10,628 nt of DNA from Entophlyctis helioformis (Eukaryota; Chytridiomycota; Chytridiomycetes; Chytridiales; Chytriomycetaceae). Under the pieces are notes generated by a model that was not told where the DNA came from, made no database searches, and saw only the letters and a program-made list of their open reading frames with translations. The DNA lies in contig JAHLKH010000471.1 of assembly GCA_025526915.1 (NCBI GenBank), forward strand, positions 1 through 10,628. The letters run 5' to 3'. Position numbers and translations under genes: made by a program. Positions within the stretch are counted from its first letter, which is position 1. Every line of letters starts with the position of its first letter. Shown one piece after another: positions 1-7,225 of the stretch.

Positions 1-1
1 T

Positions 2-2407
2 GGCCGCACCGACGTCGTGCTGGCTGTGGTCGAGCAGGTCGTTGGAGCGAGTGGCAGCCAAGCCGTCGAGCCAGGACAGCCGCAAGCGCAGCCACCCGAG
101 GGATTCAAGACTGCAGCAGCCACCGGACCTTGCGTACGGACGCAGCCACTGGGACGGGCAAGCCCGCCGAGATCCACGCCATGATCCTCAAGGCAGCCGC
201 CCGCTCACTCGCTTCCTGTGCGGTCTGCTCGGCGACACGGACAGCCTCGACGAAGCGACCAAGCGAGCAGTGTGGATCGATGCGTTCAAGATGGACTGGC
301 AGGGCGACCTGGCTCTGCTACCTGACGTCGAGCTCACAGCCGACAACGGGCTGCTGCTCGCACACTCTCGCTCCATGTACGACCGTCTGTGCAAGCGCTT
401 TCCGCAGTACACCGAGACAGAGTGTGCAAGTTCAGACGAACGCAACAACAACTACGGCATACCGCTCGATGACACTTTGCTTTTCACCACCCGCTTGCTT
501 CTCATCCCCATGCGGCACGGCTGGTTTGATCTGCTCGACTTTACGTATCCGATCACACTCGCTCGCATGGCCATCTGCTTTGGATTCCTCGACCTGCTCA
601 AGCATCTCGACGACAAGTACAGCATTCTCCAAAACTGGATGGCCAAGCAAGATCCGACAAGCGATTACTGGCACTACGCAGTTGATCGAGCAGCGGGAAA
701 TGGGAGTTTTGAGTTCATACAGTACTTGTTTGATCTCGGTGTGACGGGATGCACAACGTCGGCGATGGACAGCGCGGCGAAAACGGCCACATGGATGTCG
801 TCAAGTGGCTCCACGAGAAGAGAACGGAAGGATGCACCCTGCTGCGATGAATGGCGCGGCACGCAACGGCCATCTGCACGTTGTCAAGTGGCTCCACGAG
901 AAGAGAACGGAAGGATGCACCCCTGCTGCGATGAATGGCGCGGCACGCAACGGCCATCTGCACGTTGTCAAGTGGCTCCACGAGACTCGGACGGAAGGAT
1001 GCACGACTGACGCGATGAACGGCGCGGCTGCAAATGGCCATCTGCCTGTCATGCCAGTGGCTGCATGCCAACAGGACGGAGGGATGCACATATCAGGCGA
1101 TGGATTTGGCAGCTGGTCACGGCTACCTGGCATGTCATCAAGTGGCTCCATGAGAATCAGACGGAAAGGTGCTCACGCTATGCGATGGAAAACGCGGCTG
1201 CCAGAGGCCACCTGCCTGTCGTCAAGTGGCTTCATAAGAACACAACAGGAGGATGCAGGACACAAGCGATGGATTTGGCAGCTGGAAACGGCCACCTGCA
1301 TGTCATCAAGTGGCTGCATGCCAACAGAATGGAGGGATGCACAACGTCGGCAATGGACAACGCGGCTGCCAGAGGCCACCTGCCTGCTGTCAAGTGGGCT
1401 GCATGTCAACAGGACGGAGGGATGCACGAAAAGGGCAATGGACTGGGCGGCTCGCACTGGCCACCTGCCTGTTGTCAAGTGGCTGCATGCCAACAGGACG
1501 GAAGGATGCACGGATGATGCGATGGATTACGCGGCTCGCAACGGCCACCTGCATGTCATCAAGTGGCTGCATGCCAACAGGACGGAAGGATGCACAACGT
1601 GGGCGATGGACAGCGCGGCTGCCAGAGGCCACCTGCCTGTTGTCAAGTGGCTCCACGAGAACAGGACGGAAGGATGCCACGACTGGAGCCATGAACGGCG
1701 CGGCTGCCAGAGGCCACCTGCCTGTTGTCAAGTGGCTCCACGAGACTCGGACGGAAGGATGCACGAGTCAGGCGATGAACGGCGCGGCTGCCGGAGGCCA
1801 CCTGCATGTCGTCAAGTGGCTCCACGAGACTCGGACGGAAGGATACACGAGTCAGGCGATGAACTGGGCATCTGAAAACGGCCATATGCGTGTCGTCAAG
1901 TGGCTCCACGAGAACAGGACGGAAGGATGCACGACTGACGCGATGAATGGCGCGGCTGCAAATGGCCACCTGCCTGAGGTGCAGAGGTCGCACGAAACTC
2001 GTCGTAAAGAGGACGAATCCCGTCCTATAGCGTACATGTCCGCCGCACTGACGGCCACCATCTTTCTTGTGTGTTTACTGTTCGTTTGGGGGTTATTTTT
2101 GGTGGGCTATCTTGTTATTGGCGACCACTAGTCTGGTGTTTACACTGTTCGTTTGGGGATACTTTGGCGGGCCATCTTGCTATTGGTGTTCACTAGTCTG
2201 GTGTTTACACTGTTCGTTTGGGGATACTTTTGGTGGACCACCTTGTTATTGGCGATCACTAGTCCGGTGTTTATACTGTTCGTTTGTGCATATTTTTGGC
2301 GGGCCATCGTGAAATTGGTTATCACTAGTCTGGTGTTTACACTGTTCGTTTGGGGGACCACCTTGTTGTTTGTGTTCGCATGTGTGATGTCTCCTCCGAG
2401 CCAATAA
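2..2407 (+). CDS. ANK1: ankyrin-repeat protein with hydrophobic repeat tail (5' partial, frame-broken)
   Basis: The gene is cut by the window start, and its first codons lie in the frame of base 2. An N-terminal domain at about 127-720 closely matches ANK2 (7524-8170), including the HWDG, MDWQGDLALLPDVE and MRHGWFDL blocks. About 14 ankyrin-like 28-residue units follow at 797-1990 (core VVKWLHENRTEGC), then a charged linker and hydrophobic repeats to the TAA at 2405-2407. The role is probably protein binding; partners are unknown. The frame breaks about 11 times, near 126, 157, 200, 778, 838, 1051, 1129, 1397, 1677, 2092 and 2163. Most are one-base changes, and the coding pattern resumes each time. 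The ATG at 42 is in the wrong frame for the homologous N-terminus. If the breaks are real this is a pseudogene; I favour consensus errors. If the TAG at 2129-2131 is genuine, only the first hydrophobic segment is kept. Confidence 0.75.
38..800 (+). repeat. Duplicated gene segment, copy 1 (pairs with 7355-8204)
   Basis: Base 38 (GTCGTT) aligns with 7355, base 127 (ACCTT) with 7524, and base 791 (ATGGAT) with 8195. Similarity is high over the conserved N-terminal domain. Relative to copy 2, this copy lacks most of the stretch that encodes the nuclear localisation signal and the Ala/Thr run, and it carries several frame-changing indels. Both copies are in the same orientation, about 7.3 kb apart. 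Confidence 0.88.
797..1990 (+). repeat. 84-base tandem array coding for ankyrin-like units
   Basis: The codon corresponding to the conserved tryptophan (TGG) occurs at 806, 889, 973, 1058, 1143, 1227, 1311, 1395, 1480, 1564, 1648, 1733, 1817 and 1901, with a degenerate copy (AGG) at 1985. Spacing is 84 bases except for one interval of 83 and four of 85. Each odd interval is where the reading frame changes. Units end in variants of the HENR, HETR, HANR or HEKR loop. Units 1-2 are almost identical to each other, as are 12-13. The unit starting at 973 resembles the one starting at 1901, which suggests higher-order duplication or gene conversion. Confidence 0.92.
2068..2385 (+). repeat. 66-base hydrophobic coding minisatellite (five units)
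   Basis: The motif CTGTTCGTTTGG recurs at 2078, 2145, 2210, 2276 and 2342, giving intervals of 67, 65, 66 and 66. Each full unit encodes 22 residues of the form LFVWGYFWW followed by TTLLLAITS and a VF pair, which is almost wholly hydrophobic and about the length of one membrane helix. The +1 and -1 intervals cancel, so the frame before the first unit equals the frame from the third unit on. An ACTAGT hexamer recurs in every complete unit. The fifth unit is truncated and runs into the stop codon. Confidence 0.9.
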
Positions 2408-2408
2408 A
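2403..2408 (+). terminator. poly(A) signal AATAAA of ANK1
   Basis: A canonical AATAAA hexamer overlaps the in-frame TAA stop at 2405-2407, so the stop codon forms part of the signal. Its position right at the end of the hydrophobic repeats supports the view that the ANK1 reading frame really runs this far. Confidence 0.55.
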
Positions 2409-2831
2409 CCCCAAATTCTAGTCAGGAGACGTCTGTGTCTTGCCTACTGCTGGCACTGATAGTCATGATAATGCGGACGTGTATTACACTGACGCAGACA
2501 CTAGGATGTGACAGCATCTGATTGGCTGATCCCTGCGCACAATCTAATGCTGATGTGGCTGGATGTTGGACGCTCCTTTCCATCGTGTCCTTCAGCAACC
2601 ATCAACTCACGAGTTAGACCTCCTGCGCGTGCTTTCCAGTTGAGCTTAACCAACGTCCAGAGCCATTTAGCAAGGAAACGACCCAAGCGTGCTATCAACG
2701 CTTCTCGTTGTATTCCGAAGCCAAGTTCACGTGACTGGGATCTGTGGCTTTGCATTGTGGCCTTCGCATCCTTTCCCTAGAAGCTATCTCATTGCGGTCT
2801 GATCCCTCTCCACCTGAGCTAAGATCGTTGA
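2409..2831. other. Intergenic, no gene supported
   Basis: I see no coding region with recognisable similarity, no RNA gene and no clear repeat here. A minus-strand frame of 84 codons at 2501-2755 is open but has no recognisable motif and no neighbouring exon. The stretch separates the 3' end of ANK1 from the 3' end of the minus-strand candidate gene. Confidence 0.5.
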
Positions 2832-3195
2832 TTACGCCCTCCACGCTTCAGCGATGCGTCCATCATGGAACATTGTGTCAAGATCTCTGCCACGCCTCTG
2901 CCAGTTTTCACGGCTGTCAGCACGGCAGAGCTCATTGGCCTCGCGCTTGGCTGCTTCGTATGCCTCGGCGTACGCCTCGACCTCCTCGTCAGTGGCGGCT
3001 TGGCTGTGCACCAACGGCATAGCAGGTCAAACGTCTGGTTTTGAGCTTGATGGCGGCTCTCGTTGAATAGCTTGGGGTTTTTGCGCTCTGGGGGAGCCAT
3101 GCGAAGCCCTTGCTCGGCCACAACGTCCTGCGATGCAGCGACAAACATGTTTGCCACAGTGTCCACACGGCCTTAAGCTCGAAAGGGTATGGCAT
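2832..3195 (-). CDS. Possible small gene of unknown function (frame-broken)
   Basis: I do not recognise this protein. The best-supported part is the C-terminal 62 codons (3020 down to the stop at 2832-2834), rich in Ala, Glu and Arg with amphipathic-helix character (for example EVEAYAEAYEAAKREANEL). Upstream, another frame gives a coherent stretch (VANMFVAASQDVVAEQGLRM, then PPERKNPKLFNES). A third begins at an ATG at 3193-3195 with MPYPFELKAV. Joining these needs two small frame changes, near 3168 and 3022, similar to the breaks in neighbouring genes; small introns are an alternative, though I see no clear splice sites. The gene would be divergent from the ARM-DUF4246 gene. The protein would be about 120 residues. 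Confidence 0.38.
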
Positions 3196-3217
3196 CTTGT
3201 GCCTTGCGGGCTTTCTC

Positions 3218-3253
<36 letters not shown>

Positions 3254-3402
3254 TGTCAGCATCTGTGAGCGATCTGCAGTTCCAGACGCGACGGTCACGT
3301 GACTGTCGCTACTTGTGCAGAGCGCTGACAGCGACCGCTGTTTGCCTCGAACGTCCAACTCTCTGCTCAGAGCCAGCCCAGAAGCCAGTCTCAAAAGCCA
3401 GC
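3196..3402. promoter_or_regulatory. Candidate divergent promoter and 5' UTR region
   Basis: This 207-base interval lies between the start of the minus-strand candidate gene and the ATG of the ARM-DUF4246 gene. It holds a pure TC run on the plus strand. No TATA box is evident. The plus-strand frame of the ATG at 3403 is open back to 3133, so an upstream start cannot be excluded, but that would have to translate the microsatellite. Confidence 0.35.
3221..3250. repeat. (TC)15 microsatellite
   Basis: Fifteen uninterrupted TC dinucleotides lie about 150 bases before the start codon of the ARM-DUF4246 gene and just upstream of the possible minus-strand gene. Pyrimidine tracts of this kind are common in fungal promoters and leaders; a role here is inference. 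Confidence 0.95.
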
Positions 3403-6400
3403 ATGGACGCCAGCACCGCAGAGTCTCTTGTTGCTCGCCTTCTGCCAGCGAGCGACACGGACGCAGCCATTGCCGATGCAGTGAACGCATGGACGGCCGT
3501 TGAAGGAATGCTGCGTGAGTCTGTTGGCCTGTGTCTGTCAACAGCCGTTCTTGAGCGTCGGTCAACAGCCGCCAGCTGACACCAGCCGCTGCCTGTGTCT
3601 GTGTGTTTGGGCATGCAGCTACCGAGCACTCCTACAACTTCAACGGCCCCGTAAGTGTCCTGTGGGAGGCTGGCCTGCCGCTCGCCATCGTCTCGGCACT
3701 CTCGCACCCCTCGTCGCTCATCAAGGTTCGTCATCGTCGATGCAACTTGCTGCCCTGCCACAACCCGTGACACGTGGCGTTGGTGCCAGATCTGGTGTCG
3801 CTCTCGACTGACAGACATGCTGCCAGATTGCTGCGTTGCAAGTGACTGGCAGCCTTGCTTGGAATGTCAGTGCCAGCAGCAGAGATGGTTCGTTTGGTTA
3901 CCACAATCTTGGAGCCATCATCATTGGGCTGCTTCTTGACAACGACGCCAGTGTCCGCGCAGCTGTAAGCACCCATCGTTCATCTTGCAGAACCACCATA
4001 GTCTCCAATTGACACCGCATGCCACACTGTTAGGCCGCAAAAACTGTGCTGGACATGGCGAGTAACAATTCGTGCAGTCACCGGGTTACCAAAAATGGCG
4101 ACTTGTTTGCTCGAGCGATTGCGGCACAGACTGAGCGACACATTGTTCTAAATCTGCTTGCTGTCATTGGAAAGAGCAGCATCACATATTACTATTGGAA
4201 CGATGTGAGCGCTATTCTATCAATGCACTCGCACTATCACCCTCCTCTGTGTTTGCTGACCGCTTTCCACGACAGCCGGACAAGAAGCCGCTTCTGAAGT
4301 CGATCCTGCCGCTGCTTGACATGGACGACGAAGTTGCAGCAGATGCAGCCACTTGCATTTCGCTCGTTATCCCAATGCTGTATCCGAAGTCGAGGAAATG
4401 CACGTTGTCTCGGCAATCGTCAACAGGCTCAAGTATGTCGCGGTTGTGATGATCTGATCTGCATTGCACGGTGCTAATGCTTGTTTCGTCTGCATTGATC
4501 AGGACAATCCATGAGCCGCGCCATCAGCTGCCAGCTATCAACGCTCTCTGCAAGCTTCTGGACAGACGTAGCAGAAAACCTCTGGTTTTGCAAGCAGTCC
4601 AAGCCGGAATCATGGATGCACTCGACGCCGTCCTGGCACAACGATTGCTGACATTGGTCAGCACCGCGAGCTCGTCTACAGCGTCTCTCGGATCGCCGTA
4701 CTCGTCCTGAGCGAAGATGATGTCACAGTCAGCAGCACAACATTAGCATCCATTGTCGCAAAGCTTGTCAGCCTTGTTGGTCATCAAGACAAGGAGCTTT
4801 CAAGAATGCCCTCAAACAACTGTATGAGGCCATTCGGATCACTCACTCCGCTCGCTATGCGGCCATCATAGAGTGGTATCTGCAGCACGGAATCGTTCCC
4901 GCTCTCTTCAAGAACATCAAGCATTCGGGCATCGGAGATGGCACAGCTGATTATATGCTGCACGCGCTGTTGGCGGCGTCTTCCGGCAAGCCAGAGAATC
5001 CCGCAGCAGTCGAGATGGAAGCCATCGGATTCCCCGCCGTGCTCCAAGATCTCATCAATCACGCCGATACGCCTCTAAGGCCGATGCATCGGCTTCTGGA
5101 GATCATGCGCAAGCACTTTTCACACCATATCAAGACCGCTGATACGTCCATCCTGCCCAACGAGAACAGCATTGATCTTCCGACGCCGCTCATTCCCGAG
5201 ATGGAGCAGCCGTTCCTTACAGTCAAGGAGCGATTGTTTCTTGCACTGCGTAGCGCGATACTCAACAAGCCGCTCTGGTGGACCAAGTTCACGGATGCTA
5301 CCATTGCCGCCAAGTGGCGCGAAGAGGCGGTCGCACAGCGTGTCTCGCAGCGTGCACTGAGCCTGCTGTTCAGTGAGATGGAGTATCTGGCCGCGCACGA
5401 GATGCGTGCCGTCCAAGCTTGCGAGCGGCGATGTGGTGACTGTCACGCCTGGAGCAGCCAAGTGCACGACCGTGTCCGACGATGCCGTGCCAGAGTCACT
5501 GCGAGACGCTCTGGTCAGCCAAGTTGCTGTGCTCGAGGACGTCCCGGACCACAAGAAGGACTGGCATCCAGGGTCGGACGGCAAGGTGCTTGATCTCGTG
5601 CATCCATCACTCTACCCACTCGTGTACCGGTCGCAGTCTGGTTCTGTCTCTGGACGATCGCGCCACGGCCACTTCAACGCCGCCATGGGATGTGGTGTCT
5701 GCAAGCGAACGCGTGTCTGGCAAGCCCAGTTTTGACGAGTGGGGAAGATTCACGTCGGATCAGTTTCCAGTGGCTGCCGTCCGAGTTCCGCGTCCACGAC
5801 GACGGCACCGTGTCCATCAACTCGTACATCAACAACCTGCATCCGATCTGGAACAACTTGCTCTACAAGACGATCGCCAAGGTGTTTGAGAGGTTCGTGC
5901 CGCTGTTTGAGAGTCTGTTTGGGTACAGCGACGGCCTTCGTCTCTACATCGACGATCCATGTAGTCTATACATGACGCGCCGCCAGCTGCGCGACTTCCA
6001 AGCCAAGATCGCCGGTTTGCCAGACGACGATGATGACGCGGCTTACGAGGCGGCTGTTGATGTTGTTCGCAAGGTTCAGTCAGGCGAGGAGAAGGACGAC
6101 GAGGAGAAGGACGACGACGACAACGACAACGACGACGACGACGACGACGATGACGATGACGATGACGACGACAACGACGACTGGGACAATCTCCCTAGAT
6201 GGGGCCATTTGCAGCCGCGACTACCGGCCACGTTTTCGCCGCCCGAAACGCCACTAGCGCCAGTCAGCCTGCGCGGCCGCGACTTGCAGGTCATTGTCAA
6301 GCTCGCCAACATCCATCTGACGCCCGAGAAACCCGTGTATGGTGGCGGCAGCTGGCACGTTGAAGGAGCAATCAACGAGTCGATTGTCGCCACAGGCATC

Positions 6401-6931
6401 TACTACTACGACATGGCCAACATCACCGCGTCGCGTCTGTCGTTCCGCACCACAGTCAACACTGAAGACCCGCCATTCGAATATGAGCAGAACGACCACA
6501 CCTACTACGAAGAGGTGTATGGGTTCCAGAACGAGACTGGTGACGGTGTGCAGGATCTCGGAAGCATCCAGGCGAGCCAAGGCCGATGCATCGCATTCCC
6601 CAACAGCTGGCAGCACCACGTCGAGCCGTTCAAGCTGGCGGATCCGTCCAAGCCGGGACACCGCAAGATCCTTGCGTTCTTCCTTGTGGACCCTACCAAA
6701 CGTGTTGTGTCGACTGCACACGTCGCGCCACAGCAGCAGGACTGGTACGAGACTGGCGTGGTTGCGTCGCGGCTGCCACCTGAGCTTGGCGTTTTTGTCA
6801 CGCCGCATGTCCCTGGCACAATGAGCACGGCCAAGTCGCATGCAGTGCGTGCTCAGCTGATGGAAGAACGATCGGCTTTTGATACCGAGCGCATTGGTAT
6901 GATTGAGACATTCAACCTGTGCGAGCACTGA
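3403..6931 (+). CDS. ARM/HEAT-like repeat protein fused to DUF4246 (2OG-Fe(II) oxygenase-like)
   Basis: Inferred exons are 3403-3514, 3619-3725, 3827-3964, 4034-4204, 4276-4432 and 4503-6931, which total 3114 bases (1037 codons plus stop). The ATG has a good context (CAGCATGG) and begins MDASTAESLVARLL. Residues 1 to about 450 are helical ARM/HEAT-like repeats (IAALQVTGSLAWN, GAIIIGLLLDNDASVRAA, LPAINALCKLLD). Residues from about 460 match DUF4246 (NKPLWW, KWREEA, KDWHPGSDGKVLDLVHPSLY, SYINNLHPIWNNLLY). Candidate metal ligands are His at 6356-6358 and Glu at 6362-6364 in SWHVEG, and His at 6614-6616 in QHHVEPF. Arg at 6662-6664 in GHRKILAFFLVDP may bind 2-oxoglutarate. The substrate is unknown. 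One-base frame changes occur near 4380, 4640, 4799, 5412, 5630 and 5767. The frame is open without a break from 4802 to about 5415, across the ARM-DUF4246 boundary. Confidence 0.82.
3515..3618 (+). other. Intron 1 of ARM-DUF4246 gene
   Basis: 104 bases, donor GTGAGT, acceptor GCATGCAG, CTGAC branch-like motif with its A at 3579. The intron is in phase 1 and joins GML to PTEHSYNFNG. Translation through the intron would hit a stop at 3577-3579. Confidence 0.75.
3726..3826 (+). other. Intron 2 of ARM-DUF4246 gene
   Basis: 101 bases, donor GTTCGT (weak), acceptor CTGCCAG, CTGAC branch-like motif with its A at 3811. Phase 0, joining HPSSLIK to IAALQVTG. Confidence 0.7.
3965..4033 (+). other. Intron 3 of ARM-DUF4246 gene
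   Basis: 69 bases, donor GTAAGC, acceptor CTGTTAG, TTGAC in the branch position. Phase 0, joining DASVRAA to AKTVLDMASNN. Confidence 0.75.
4205..4275 (+). other. Intron 4 of ARM-DUF4246 gene
   Basis: 71 bases, donor GTGAGC, acceptor CGACAG, CTGAC motif with its A at 4259. Phase 0, joining TYYYWND to PDKKPLLKSILPLLD. Confidence 0.78.
4433..4502 (+). other. Intron 5 of ARM-DUF4246 gene
   Basis: 70 bases, donor GTATGT (perfect fungal consensus), acceptor TGATCAG, CTAAT branch-like motif around 4474-4478. Phase 2: the split AAG codon joins AIVNRL to TIHEPRHQLPAI. The exon side is in the frame entered after the break near 4380. Confidence 0.8.
6086..6181 (+). repeat. Acidic GAC/GAT repeat tract within DUF4246
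   Basis: Thirty-two codons are almost all GAC, GAT, GAG, AAC or AAG and encode a Glu/Lys/Asp stretch followed by a long Asp run with a few Asn. The tract sits between the RRQLRDFQAKIAGLPDDDDD segment and WDNLPRWGHLQPRL, at a site where DUF4246 proteins have a variable acidic linker. It is probably a disordered surface loop expanded by trinucleotide slippage. The reading frame is kept through it. Confidence 0.9.
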
Positions 6932-7225
6932 ACGAGCGGAATGAAGACTGCCTTTTGCCATGGACATTGGCACTCGCAGCGTGCACTCACGAGGCATGTC
7001 CTTTCAACTGCAACCAAATGGCTTCTGTGATGAGTGGGAAGGCATCTTGACTTTCAAGTACTCGCATGGCATGCTCCACCAGCCACGAGAGAGCTCGTTG
7101 GCAACCATCCCACAGGGTCTCTGCCCTCCAGCGTGCCGCTTGTATGCCCAGAACTCACCACATCAACCACACTGTGCACTACAGCATGCCGTGTCGGTGC
7201 ATGTTCCACGTTCTTGTTCGTTGCA
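6932..7225. other. Intergenic, probable ANK2 promoter region
   Basis: No gene is supported here. The ANK2 frame is open back to an ATG at 7034, but the extra residues have no recognisable features and no counterpart visible in ANK1, so I treat this as promoter and leader. No AATAAA follows the DUF4246 stop. A GGAATGAAGA stretch at 6938 also occurs after the ANK2 stop (8864), possibly as a weak AATGAA-type signal. Confidence 0.4.

Noticed and set aside
42..1010. A single 322-codon protein starting at the ATG at 42
   Set aside because: The comparison with ANK2 shows that the true frame at this point is that of base 2, and that the frame changes at least three times before 210 and again near 778 and 838. 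The ATG and both ends of this open frame are artefacts.
715..1993. Long antisense open frames opposite the ANK1 repeats
   Set aside because: They are by-products of the 84-base repeat, which happens to lack stops in several frames. They have repeated Arg/Ser-rich sequence, and the sense frame carries the ankyrin pattern.
797..2400. CRISPR array or similar prokaryotic repeat system
   Set aside because: Units are contiguous with no unique spacers, code for protein, and the surrounding genes are spliced eukaryotic genes.
2501..2755. Minus-strand 84-codon open frame
   Set aside because: No recognisable motif, no splice partners and no repeat of the sequence elsewhere in the window. Chance is the simplest explanation.
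5059..5584. Minus-strand open frames opposite the DUF4246 start
   Set aside because: They lie antisense to a region with clear DUF4246 similarity and have no features of their own.
4380..5770. Programmed frameshifting as the explanation for the breaks
   Set aside because: The shifts go in both directions, have no common slippery site or stop at the shift point, and occur in unrelated genes.
7034..7225. N-terminal extension of ANK2 to the ATG at 7034
   Set aside because: The added residues lack domain features and no counterpart is visible in ANK1. The ATG at 7226 has a better start context. It remains possible and needs transcript data.
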